This document shows positions 18,201 through 25,200 of a DNA stretch of 64,000 nt, piece after piece. The stretch covers positions 248,001 through 312,000 of the forward strand of contig NZ_RAZT01000009.1 of NCBI RefSeq assembly GCF_003626635.1, written 5' to 3'. The stretch is from Micromonospora musae (GTDB lineage: Bacteria > Actinomycetota > Actinomycetes > Mycobacteriales > Micromonosporaceae). A program made the translations under genes and the position numbers. Within the stretch, counting starts at the first letter, position 1. Every line of letters begins with the position of its first letter. Below the pieces are notes generated by a model, which saw nothing but the letters and a program-made list of their open reading frames with translations, was not told where the DNA came from and did no database searches.

Positions 18201-18270
18201 CGCCCTCGCGGACCCGAACATCGTGGTCCGGACGGTCAACCGGAGCGCGCCGATGTGGCGCGCCGGGTGA
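15205..18270 (+). CDS. Membrane-anchored NACHT/STAND NTPase
   Basis: 1021 residues from the GTG at 15205; an upstream in-frame start would run into the hairpin. Two N-terminal transmembrane helices (~7-25 and ~36-55) precede a NACHT ATPase: Walker A GPAGSGKSII (~151) and Walker B VVPVLDGLDEVPE (~230), whose DGLDE form separates NACHT from ordinary AAA. Residues ~420-680 hold about six to eight further hydrophobic helices. The last ~330 residues are helical and TPR-like. STAND NTPases are signalling switches that oligomerise on ligand sensing; some bacterial NACHT proteins defend against phage. No effector nuclease or defence neighbour is visible, so defence is only one possibility. Confidence 0.8.
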   Translation: MRRQVWKWGLLGVVAGLSAAGTAWVWTRYDFEKVNWAWGVVAGVIAVYVVLDQIFLTRPATPVAVAAHRQALADELAELVRRDPADDALLRTVDEPYPLPVRWRNAPERLQPSWRSIGRSSDAGLLDLAGRDGTLWSHYRRVPSGRLLLLGPAGSGKSIIALRMARESPVHREPDAPVPVVLSADSWDPDRLPFHDWLVDRIGRRYPQLAADSPRRDAVLRDLVETDLVVPVLDGLDEVPEDRLIACLEELNALPTQRFVLTCRTSVYERYLSQGEKLRGTAVVILEPPAPAEVADYLVDAAPYHQVDNWSTVAGTLDDDPELAGALSTPLMVAMARSAFDAPGTDPQDLVPLARERGRRSVEDQLLTRAVDAALRSRRGGQGLRRWAPARARAYLSYLAAHLESLDLREFRWWELPAALPRPFWGLVDGLRAGLAVWLAVALARDALTGTAALVDERWVADLLEWTARRPDVLTAAAVVLVAAFALLRRGGGSVPPVRVAFTGGPRALAMGMRDGLARGAASGSLLTWALLWPLPPTPQLVAVLERVPGLPPWSVPTQAGVVLAVVVCAYNAVRSALRVDVAAPVDDLAAARPDETVRADRAATIAATVPAVAGSVLQVLVLMAALRLTGVLSGMPPLPTLLYAGVGLGLGRWLLSHGRGAWVRFAVARGVLALRRRTPLQLLSFLSYAEAVGLLRYGAGGYRFRHGRLQGRLAARSAIAQRGTRLSEEFGLELARAGYWTEALAVFADVTRTRVANIGPADDLTAAALRRALLAGAAAREWALLAELLALMPPPAANASTVEIQAQRELVARLVAGRAPLVELVSAAEELCRREEAAGTADLVAEEFLAVVCYAEGDVDAARARLARLWDTRSTGNDLPMPIVAGLLARLLLDGGDPIAALTVCHQEMLFADQPPHRSDLFVLVQRWSWSVEVMRRVTDERAELHGRVRRAMVERRGRPIELGRRELAEIGLQASHAVLGHPTLGPLAVAASRRFASALADPNIVVRTVNRSAPMWRAG

Positions 18271-18360
18271 CCGGAACCACCAGCCCGGCTCGCCGACAGT
18301 CAAGATGCCGAGGCCGTCCTCGCCGAGCCGGCCCGCATCTCCCACCTGCTCAATGACTGA
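18271..18360 (+). other. In-frame extension after the NACHT stop codon
   Basis: The NACHT stop is TGA followed by C. The same frame stays open for 29 codons and stops at 18358-18360. Its second part reads like protein (ADSQDAEAVLAEPARISHLL) with mostly G/C third bases. It may be a gene remnant, a readthrough extension, or chance. Confidence 0.3.
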
Positions 18361-18369
18361 ACCCCACCG

Positions 18370-19401
18370 TCACGCGCTCCGGTGGAGCAGGGCGGCACCC
18401 AGCGGCGTCCGGCGGTAACGGACCTCGTGGCGGTGCCGCTCACCGACCAGCAGACCCGCGTCGCGCAGCACGCCCAGGTGCTCGGAGACCGTGCCGGCCG
18501 CGAGCGCGTGCCGGTGTGCGAGCACCGTGGTCGTGGCGGGCTCGGTGAGCCCGGCGAGCAGTGTGGCGCGGGTACGGCCGACGAGCCGCGCCAGCGCCGC
18601 CAGCTCCGGTGTGCCGGTCGCCTGCCAGAGGGTGGCCAGCCCGCGCGCCGGATAGATCACGGTCGGCTGCCAGGGCTCGTCGAGGATGACCAGCACCTGG
18701 TCCCACTTGAAGGCGCTGGGCATCAGCAGCAGGCCCTCGCCGGTCAGCTCGCGGTGCTCGTCGTCGCCGCGCTCGCGGGTGAGTACGTTGTCGTGCCAGC
18801 GCAGCTGCGGGTGCAGTTCGGCGAAGAGCCGGGCCAGCCCGCCCTCGGCCATCCGGCGGCTCTGGTACGCCACGTCGGCGTCGAGCAGCGCACGAACCCT
18901 CGGCCACACCGGCTCGATCACCTGCTGCCAGACGTCCCGGATCACCCCGGAGAGTAGGTGCAGCGCCTCGGCGGGGTCGGCCAGCAGCCGCCGGCCGACG
19001 TCGGTGCGGGCGGCGCCGCGGGTGTCGCGCAGCGACCGGGCCACCTCCTGTCGTACCCGGTCGAGCGGGGTCGCCTCGATGCACGCCAGCTCGTCGGCGA
19101 AGCGCGGCAGTGGGACGGTCGGGGGCGGGGAGAGGAAGTCCGGGCTGTACCCGCGGCGGGGCTGCAGCAGCGTCACCGGCCGCAGGTCCAGCGCGGTGAG
19201 CTGACGCCGGACCGAGTGCAGGAAGCCCCGGTGGTGCCCGGGGACGTCCTCGGGCGTGGTCAGCCGGATCGCCTGGATCGTCTCCAGCACGGGGGAGAGG
19301 GCGAAGCGGCAGCGGATCAGGTCGGCGGGGCCGAACCGCAGGGTGATCGCGATGACCCGGCTCCTTCCCGCCCCGAGGTGGTTCGGCCCTCGCCGAATCA
19401 C
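18370..19401 (-). CDS. ArsR-type winged-helix regulator with long N-terminal domain (DUF5937-like)
   Basis: 343 residues if the GTG at 19401 is used. The C-terminus (~270-340) is an ArsR-like winged helix: LVGRTRATLLAGL, HALAAGTVSEHLGVLRDAGLL, RHEVRYRRTPLG. The ~250-residue N-terminal part begins with ITLRFGPADLIRCRFALSP and matches the conserved actinobacterial domain I recall as DUF5937, of unknown role. The start is uncertain: a strong GGAAGGAG (reverse strand, 19368-19361) sits four bases before GTC and seven before ATC, neither a normal start codon, just where homologues would begin. The gene is divergent from the TPR gene with only 37 bases between. Confidence 0.7.
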   Translation of the reverse strand: MIRRGPNHLGAGRSRVIAITLRFGPADLIRCRFALSPVLETIQAIRLTTPEDVPGHHRGFLHSVRRQLTALDLRPVTLLQPRRGYSPDFLSPPPTVPLPRFADELACIEATPLDRVRQEVARSLRDTRGAARTDVGRRLLADPAEALHLLSGVIRDVWQQVIEPVWPRVRALLDADVAYQSRRMAEGGLARLFAELHPQLRWHDNVLTRERGDDEHRELTGEGLLLMPSAFKWDQVLVILDEPWQPTVIYPARGLATLWQATGTPELAALARLVGRTRATLLAGLTEPATTTVLAHRHALAAGTVSEHLGVLRDAGLLVGERHRHEVRYRRTPLGAALLHRSA

Positions 19402-19438
19402 TGGCGGGCAAACCTACCCGGCCAGCAGGATCGCGTCC

Positions 19439-19933
19439 ATGACGACCACACCTGACTGGGAACGCCGCAGCGCCGAGTTGTGGGCGAGCATCGACGACCA
19501 CGAGCCCGAGGAGTTCCGTCGACAGGTCGACAAGCTCGCCGCCGAGCTGCCCGACGGGCACCCGGTCGCGGCCTTCGAGCGCGCCTGCGCCTTCGACTCG
19601 ACGGGGCACTCCGACCGTGCGGTCCCGCTCTACCGCGAGGCGCTGCGTTCCGGTGTCACCGGCCTCCGCCGCCGACGCTCCGTCATCCAGCTCTCCAGCT
19701 CCCTGCGGAACATCGGCCAGGCGCAGGAGGCGGTCGAGCTGCTGACGGCGGAGCGGCAGCAGCCCTCCGACGAGCTCGACGACGCGGTCGCCGCCACCCT
19801 CGCGCTCGCGCTGACCAGCGTCGGGCGGGAGCGGGAAGCGGTCTCGGTCGCCGTCGCCGCCCTCGCGCCCCACCTCCCCCGATACCAGCGCTCGATGGCG
19901 AACTACGCCCGCCTCCTGGTAGAGCCGGAGTAG
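19439..19933 (+). CDS. Small tetratricopeptide-repeat protein
   Basis: 164 residues from the ATG at 19439. The sequence consists of helical pairs with TPR character, e.g. AAFERACAFDSTGHSDRAVP, LRRRRSVIQLSSSLRNIGQA and AVAATLALALTSVGREREA. No signal peptide or membrane segment is seen, so it should be a soluble scaffold or binding protein. The partner is unknown. It is divergent from the ArsR-type gene and followed closely (seven bases between stops) by the convergent DeoR-type gene. Confidence 0.75.
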   Translation: MTTTPDWERRSAELWASIDDHEPEEFRRQVDKLAAELPDGHPVAAFERACAFDSTGHSDRAVPLYREALRSGVTGLRRRRSVIQLSSSLRNIGQAQEAVELLTAERQQPSDELDDAVAATLALALTSVGREREAVSVAVAALAPHLPRYQRSMANYARLLVEPE

Positions 19934-19940
19934 TCCGCCG

Positions 19941-20774
19941 TCAGGCCAGCAGGACCGTCACGCCGGCCGTCCGCAGGTCGGCCACGACCTGCGGGTCGGC
20001 GGCGTCGTCGGTGACCAGGGTGTGTACGGCGGACGCGTCGCAGATCTTCGCGAAGGAGTGCCGGCCCAGCTTCTCCGAGCCGGCCACCACGACCACCTGG
20101 CGGGCCCGGCTGACCATCAACGCGTCGATGCCGGCCTCGCTCTCGTCGTGGCACGACGTGCCGTCGGTGGAGAACCCGTCGACACCGAGGAAGAGCACGT
20201 CGAGCCAGAGGGACTGCATGACCATGCTGGTCAGCGGCCCGGTCAGCTCGTACGACTGGGGCAGCGCGACGCCGCCGAGGATGACGGTGCGCACCGACTG
20301 CCGCAGCACCATCTCGGTGGCGATGTTCAACGCGTTGGTCACCACCGTCAGGGCCGGGCGGTTGGTGACCTGCGTCAGGTCGGGGCGGGCCGCGAGGTGC
20401 CGGGCGGTGGCCGAGGTCGTGGTGCCCCCGTTCAGCCCGACGACGCTACCCGGCTCGACCAGCCCGGCGGCGGTCGTCGCGATGCGTTCCTTGGTGCTGC
20501 GGTCGCCCCGGTAGCGGTAGCGCACCGGCAGGTCGTACGCGACCGAGCTGGCCACGATGCCGCCGTGGGTGCGGGTGACCAGCTGCTGCTCGGCCAGGAC
20601 GGTGAAGTCACGGCGGACGGTCGCCTCGGAGACCTGCAACGCGGCCGCGCCCTCGGCGACGGAGAGCCGCCCACCCCGCGCGGCCAGGATCTCCAGCAGC
20701 GCCTGCATCCGGCGGGACCGGTCGGCCATCCCACCGGCGGTGGCGGAGCCCGTGCTGGTCCCGGTCGAGGTCAC
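19941..20774 (-). CDS. DeoR-family repressor of a sugar-phosphate operon (AgaR/GatR-like)
   Basis: 277 residues. After a short disordered Ser/Thr/Gly tail, the DeoR HTH reads MQALLEILAARGGRLSVAEGA, LQVSEATVRRDFTVL with the wing RTHGGIV. The C-terminal domain is the phosphosugar-sensing fold (GLNGGTTTSATARHL, LFLGVDGFSTDGTSCHDE). It is the last gene of the operon and its start overlaps the aldolase stop by four bases (20771-20774). DeoR proteins of this type are released from DNA by a phosphorylated sugar of the pathway they control, here probably tagatose 6-phosphate or a hexosamine phosphate. Confidence 0.88.
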   Translation of the reverse strand: MTSTGTSTGSATAGGMADRSRRMQALLEILAARGGRLSVAEGAAALQVSEATVRRDFTVLAEQQLVTRTHGGIVASSVAYDLPVRYRYRGDRSTKERIATTAAGLVEPGSVVGLNGGTTTSATARHLAARPDLTQVTNRPALTVVTNALNIATEMVLRQSVRTVILGGVALPQSYELTGPLTSMVMQSLWLDVLFLGVDGFSTDGTSCHDESEAGIDALMVSRARQVVVVAGSEKLGRHSFAKICDASAVHTLVTDDAADPQVVADLRTAGVTVLLA

Positions 20775-21655
20775 GGCGCGGCCCCGGTCGAGGCCAGGCC
20801 GCTGTCGGCTCCGGCGGGCCCGTCCGCGGAGACGACCCGGCAGAAGTGGGCCACCGTCTCCGCCATCGCCTCCCGGGCCGGTGCCAGCCAGCGGCGCGGG
20901 TCCACCAGCTCCGGCTGGGCGGCCAGGGTTCGGCGCACACTGCCGGTGAGGGCGGTGTTCAGCGCCGTACCGATGTTCACCTTGACGATCCCGCCGGAGA
21001 CGGCGCGGCGCAGCTCGGCGTCGGGCACCCCGGACGAGCCGTGCAGCACCAGCGGCACCGTGACCGCCGCCCGCAGCCGCCCGATCAGGTCGTGGTCCAG
21101 TACGGCGTCCCGGACGGTCATGGCGTGCGCGGAGCCGACCGCGACCGCGAGCGCGTCCACCCCGGTCTGCGCCACGTACGACGCGGCCTCGGCCGGATCG
21201 GTACGGGCGCCGGGGGCGTGCGGGTCGACGGGCGGCTCGCCCTCCTTCCCGCCGACCGTGCCCAGCTCGGCCTCGACCCAGAGCCCCCGGTCATGGGCGA
21301 ACTCGGCGGCCGCCCGGGTCGCCGCGACGTTCTCCCGGTACGGCAACCGGGACGCGTCGACCATCACCGAGCCGAAGCCGTGCTCCGGCGCCTGACGCCA
21401 CAGCTCCGGGGAGACGACGTGGTCGAGGTGCAGCGCCACGTCGACGGTGGCGGTCGCCGCGACGGCCCGGGCCGCGGCGGCGATCGGTGCGAGCCGGCGG
21501 TGGAACCGGACGGCGTTCTCGCTGACCTGCAGCACCACCGATCGACCCGCGGCCTCCGCCCCGGCGACGATCGCCTCGGCGTGCTCCAGGGTTATCACGT
21601 TGAACGCGCAGACCGGTTCCGCGGCGACGAGCTCTCCGGTCGGTACGAGCGGCAT
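20771..21655 (-). CDS. Class II ketose-bisphosphate aldolase (tagatose-/fructose-1,6-bisphosphate)
   Basis: 294 residues from the ATG at 21655, in a TGATG one-base overlap with the kinase stop. Class II zinc aldolase motifs are present: AFNVITLEHAEAI, HLDHVVSPELW (metal-site His), ASRLPYRENVAAT, VEAELGTVGGKEG, LVLHGSSGVPDAELRRAV and GIVKVNIGTAL. In the pathway it would split tagatose 1,6-bisphosphate to dihydroxyacetone phosphate and glyceraldehyde 3-phosphate (as GatY/KbaY); fructose bisphosphate is the alternative. Context with SIS isomerase and PfkB kinase favours tagatose. Confidence 0.88.
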   Translation of the reverse strand: MPLVPTGELVAAEPVCAFNVITLEHAEAIVAGAEAAGRSVVLQVSENAVRFHRRLAPIAAAARAVAATATVDVALHLDHVVSPELWRQAPEHGFGSVMVDASRLPYRENVAATRAAAEFAHDRGLWVEAELGTVGGKEGEPPVDPHAPGARTDPAEAASYVAQTGVDALAVAVGSAHAMTVRDAVLDHDLIGRLRAAVTVPLVLHGSSGVPDAELRRAVSGGIVKVNIGTALNTALTGSVRRTLAAQPELVDPRRWLAPAREAMAETVAHFCRVVSADGPAGADSGLASTGAAP

Positions 21656-22596
21656 CACAACTCCTTGACGATCACGTCCCGGCGCAGCCGCCGGTAGTCG
21701 GACAGGTCCACACTCCCGGCCACCGGCGCCCGGACCGCCGCCGCCGACAGCGCCACCGCCTCGGCGAGCCGCTCGGGCCAGGGGCGCTGCCGGATCAGGC
21801 CGCTGGTCAGCGCGGCGACGCAGGCGTCGCCGGCCCCGGTCGGGTTGCCGGCGACCGGTTGCGGCACGTACGCGCGCCAGGCGCCCTCGCCGGTCACCGC
21901 GAGCAGCCCGTCCGGGCCGAACGAGGCGACGACGGTGGGCGCGTCGAGGCCGCGTACCGCCTCGAGCGCCGCGGCCGGTCGCGGCGGCGCGCAGCCGAGG
22001 AGGTCGGCGAGCTCGTCGGCGTTCGGCTTGACCAGGTCCGGGACGGCGCGCAGGCCGTGGCGCAGCGCCTGCCCGCTGCTGTCCAGCACGGTCCACGTGC
22101 CCGCGCGGCGGGCCGCCTCGATCAGCACGCGGTAGGCGTCGGCCGGTACCCCGAGCGGCAGGGAGCCGGAGAGCACGACCGCCGCCGCGTCGCGTACGAG
22201 GTCGGTGAAGCGGGTGCGGAAGGCGTCCCACTCGTCCGGGGTGATCGTCGGCCCAGGCTCCCAGAACCCGGTCGTCGAGTCGGGGGCCGCGACGACCACG
22301 GTGCGCCGGGACTCGGCCTCGATCGGCGCGAACGTCTCCGGCACCCCCTCCTGCGCCAGCAGGGATCGGATCCGCGTGCCGCAGGCGCCGCCCGCGAGGC
22401 CGGTGGCGACGACCGGGACGCCGAGGGTGTGCAGCAGGCGGGCGACGTTGACGCCCTTCCCGCCGGCCCGTTCGTCCACCCGGGACACCCGGTGCGCGGC
22501 GCCCGGCGTCAGGGCCGGAACGTGGTACGTCACGTCCAGCGCTGCGTTGAGGGTGACGGTGAGGATCCCGCCGCGCACCGCCTCCCCGGGGTTCAC
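21655..22596 (-). CDS. PfkB-family kinase (1-phosphofructokinase / tagatose-6-phosphate kinase type)
   Basis: 313 residues from the GTG at 22596, in a four-base GTGA overlap with the SIS gene stop. It begins ILTVTLNAALDVTYHV, the usual FruK/LacC start. PfkB signature 1 is ERAGGKGVNVARLL and signature 2 is NPTGAGDACVAAL, containing the catalytic Asp. It should phosphorylate a ketohexose phosphate at C1 (tagatose 6-phosphate or fructose) in the cytoplasm. Its place between a SIS isomerase and a class II aldolase favours tagatose 6-phosphate. Confidence 0.88.
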   Translation of the reverse strand: MNPGEAVRGGILTVTLNAALDVTYHVPALTPGAAHRVSRVDERAGGKGVNVARLLHTLGVPVVATGLAGGACGTRIRSLLAQEGVPETFAPIEAESRRTVVVAAPDSTTGFWEPGPTITPDEWDAFRTRFTDLVRDAAAVVLSGSLPLGVPADAYRVLIEAARRAGTWTVLDSSGQALRHGLRAVPDLVKPNADELADLLGCAPPRPAAALEAVRGLDAPTVVASFGPDGLLAVTGEGAWRAYVPQPVAGNPTGAGDACVAALTSGLIRQRPWPERLAEAVALSAAAVRAPVAGSVDLSDYRRLRRDVIVKEL

Positions 22597-23468
22597 GTCA
22601 GGATCACCGAGCGGGTCAGGTGACGTGGCGCGTCCGGGTCGAGGCCCCGCCGGACGGCCAGGTCGACGGCGAGTCGCTGCGCGAGGATCAGCTCCGCCAT
22701 CGGGTCGCGTGCGTTGTGCACGAAGGTGGCGCCGGTGGCGGTCACCTGCTCGGGCAGCCCCGCCGGCACGGCCCCGAACGCCCACACCGCCCTCCCGGGG
22801 CCCGCGACGGCGATCGGGCCGTGCCGGTAGTCCATGGCCGGGTACGCCTCGGCCCAGAAGCCGGCGGCCTCGCGGCACTTGAGCGCCGCCTCGTGGGCGA
22901 GGCCGACCGTCCAGCCCCGACCGAGGAACGTGACCTGTTCGAGCGCTGCCGGGTCCAGCGGCAGCGGGACGGTCAGCGCCGCGGTCGCGTCGCGTACCGC
23001 CGGGTCGAGGTGCTCGCCGAGGTGCGCCCGCAGCACCGCGAGCGCGGTGGTCGCGAAGCGGGTCTGCACGACCGACCTCTCGTCGGCGAACGGCAGCTCG
23101 ACCGGCTCGTCCACCAGGTTCGCCGCCGGCGACCGGGGATCACCGAACACCCCGGAGCTCGGCGTACGCCCCCGGACGGCGGCGAGGACGTCCAGCACCT
23201 CGGTGGTCGTGCCGGAGCGGCTGATCACCAGAACCCGGTCGTAGCGGCGTCGGGTGGGGAACTCCGACGCCGCGAAGGCGTCGGTCTCGCCGAGGCCGGC
23301 CTCTTCGCGCAGCCGGGCGTACGCCATGGCGACGAACCAGGACGTGCCGCAGCCGACCACCGCGACCCGTTCGCCCGGTCGTGGCAGCCGTTCGGCGAGA
23401 CCGGGCTGCGCGACGCCGCGTCGCCAGCACTGCGGCTGGGTGGCGATCTCCTGCTCGACGTGTGTCAT
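22593..23468 (-). CDS. SIS-domain phosphosugar isomerase/deaminase, AgaS-like
   Basis: 291 residues from the ATG at 23468 (GGAGC just upstream); the longer open frame beyond looks non-coding. It has two SIS domains: VGCGTSWFVAMAYARL with ISRSGTTTEVL in the first, and LGRGWTVGLAHEAALKCREA with MDYRHGPIAV in the second. The arrangement matches the GlmS isomerase half and AgaS. AgaS converts galactosamine 6-phosphate to tagatose 6-phosphate and ammonia. It is the first gene of the operon, divergent from the GH109-like gene. The usual deacetylase (AgaA/NagA) is not in this window. Confidence 0.82.
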   Translation of the reverse strand: MTHVEQEIATQPQCWRRGVAQPGLAERLPRPGERVAVVGCGTSWFVAMAYARLREEAGLGETDAFAASEFPTRRRYDRVLVISRSGTTTEVLDVLAAVRGRTPSSGVFGDPRSPAANLVDEPVELPFADERSVVQTRFATTALAVLRAHLGEHLDPAVRDATAALTVPLPLDPAALEQVTFLGRGWTVGLAHEAALKCREAAGFWAEAYPAMDYRHGPIAVAGPGRAVWAFGAVPAGLPEQVTATGATFVHNARDPMAELILAQRLAVDLAVRRGLDPDAPRHLTRSVILT

Positions 23469-23696
23469 GCCGCTCCGACCCGCCGCCAACGAGGCAACTC
23501 GCCCGGCGTGAAATCGCGCGATCCGGCGGCCAGCCGAGCGTAAACGGTCAGTCTGCCCTTCGGCAATCCGTACCTCTCGATCTCGCGAAGGTGCGGGACC
23601 ACCCCTTGCCATCGATGTCTGTCTGATCGACACTGCTCACTGGATGACGTAAGCAGGCAAGTTCGATCAGGTCCCCTTCAGCTAGGGAGTGATCAC

Positions 23697-25145
23697 GTGA
23701 CCCCGCCACCTCAGTTCAATCCGTCCCGCCGTGACCTGCTCCGCTCCGGTGCCGTGCTCGGCGCCGCAGCCGGCCTCACCGGCGCCGTGGGCGCCTCCGC
23801 CGCCGCCGACGAGGGAGGCTTCGAACCCGCCCGCGGCCGCGGCGAGAAGAGCATGGTCGACGTGCCGTTCGAGGGCTTCGAACAGGTCCGCGTCGGGCTC
23901 ATCGGCGTCGGCAACCGCGGCGGCGACCAGGACCGGCGGTGGGGTGCCGTGGCCACGGTCACCGCCGTCTGCGACATCCGCCCCGACCGGGTCGAGCGGA
24001 CCATCAGCCGGATCATGGAGCAGGGCTTCCAGGACACCCCGCCCGTCGGCTACGCCGACGGCGAGGAGGACTTCCTCAACCTCGTCCGACGCGACGACAT
24101 CGACCTCGTCTACATCGCCACCCCCTGGGAGTGGCACCACCCGATGGCCAAGGCGGCCATGGAGCACGGCAAGCACGTCGCCGTCGAGCTGCCGATCGCC
24201 CCGTACCTCGACGACATCTGGGACCTGGTCCGGACCTCGGAGCGGACCCGCAAGCACTGCATGCTGCTGGAGAACGTCAACTACTTCCGGCCCGAGATGG
24301 CGATGTTCAACATGGCCCGGCAGGGGATCTTCGGCGACCTCCAGCACGCCTCCGGCGGGTACGTCCACGACCTGCGCTGGCCCTACCTCTTCGGCGGCGC
24401 CTACCACCCAGAGCAGTGGCGGCGTCGCTGGCAGACGCGGATGAACGCCCTGCACTACCCGATGCACGGCCTGGGGCCGGTCTCGGCCGCCCTCGGCGTC
24501 AACCGCGGCGACCGGTTCGAGGAGCTGGTGGCCGTGGCCTCCGTACCCAAGGCGCTGGCCCTGTTCCGCTCCGAGGACCCGCGGGTCGGCGAGGACCACT
24601 CGTCGTGGGACGACCGGCCCTACATCTCCGGCGACCGGCACACCTGCTTCGTGACCACCACCAACGGCCGGTTCATTCGGGTCGAGCACGACGTGAACTC
24701 CCCGCACCCCTACAGCCGGGAGACCACCCTCACCGGCACCCGGGGCTCGATCGAGCTGGACAACTCCCGGGTCTACCTCGAGTCGCTCGGCCACCAGAAC
24801 CACACCTGGCGGACCGGCAACGACTACAACACGATCCTGCGGCAGCACGACCACTGGCTCTGGCCCACGCTGGAGGAGCTGGCCGATCAGTACGGCGGCC
24901 ACGGCGGCGGTGACTTCATCTCCATCTGGCGGCTCGTCCAGCTGATGCGGCTCGGCATGACCCCCGACATCGACGTGTATGACTCGGCCGCCTGGTGCTC
25001 CGTCATCCCGCTCAGCCACGAATCGTTGAAGAGCGGCCGGATGCGCCCGGTCAAGGTGCCCGACTTCACCCGCGGGCACTGGCAGCGGGCCCGACCCACG
25101 TTCGACCGGCCGAAGCCCGAGGACCCCTGGTTGAAGAAGAGCTGA
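23697..25145 (+). CDS. Tat-exported Gfo/Idh/MocA protein of GH109 type (alpha-N-acetylgalactosaminidase-like)
   Basis: 482 residues from GTG, with GGGAG eight bases upstream. The N-terminus is a twin-arginine signal (SRRDLLRSG plus hydrophobic stretch ending ASAAA). A Rossmann NAD fold follows (VGLIGVGNRGGDQ). Beyond the generic Gfo/Idh/MocA fold, several stretches recall GH109: ATPWEWHHPMAKAAMEHGKH, LLENVNYFRPEMAM, GGYVHDLR, YPMHGLGPVSAALGVNRGDR and DVYDSAAWCSVIPLS. GH109 enzymes keep NAD bound and cleave alpha-linked GalNAc by an oxidation-elimination mechanism; Tat export fits a folded, cofactor-loaded enzyme. Divergence from the AgaS-like operon supports a GalNAc role. Exact substrate is unproven. 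Confidence 0.8.
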   Translation: MTPPPQFNPSRRDLLRSGAVLGAAAGLTGAVGASAAADEGGFEPARGRGEKSMVDVPFEGFEQVRVGLIGVGNRGGDQDRRWGAVATVTAVCDIRPDRVERTISRIMEQGFQDTPPVGYADGEEDFLNLVRRDDIDLVYIATPWEWHHPMAKAAMEHGKHVAVELPIAPYLDDIWDLVRTSERTRKHCMLLENVNYFRPEMAMFNMARQGIFGDLQHASGGYVHDLRWPYLFGGAYHPEQWRRRWQTRMNALHYPMHGLGPVSAALGVNRGDRFEELVAVASVPKALALFRSEDPRVGEDHSSWDDRPYISGDRHTCFVTTTNGRFIRVEHDVNSPHPYSRETTLTGTRGSIELDNSRVYLESLGHQNHTWRTGNDYNTILRQHDHWLWPTLEELADQYGGHGGGDFISIWRLVQLMRLGMTPDIDVYDSAAWCSVIPLSHESLKSGRMRPVKVPDFTRGHWQRARPTFDRPKPEDPWLKKS

Positions 25146-25200
25146 ACCGGCCCGGGGTGCTGCGCCGGCACGCGCGGCGCGGCGCCCCGCCGCCGGTTCA
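25143..25200. terminator. Bidirectional terminator spanning both convergent stop codons
   Basis: Arms TGAACCGGC (25143-25151) and GCCGGTTCA (25192-25200) include the TGA of the GH109-like gene and the stop of the opposite gene. Inner pairing (CGGGGTGC with GCGCCCCG) extends the hairpin. Confidence 0.75.

Noticed and set aside
15205-18270. Calling the NACHT protein a phage-defence gene outright
   Set aside because: No effector domain and no defence neighbours; kept only as a possibility.
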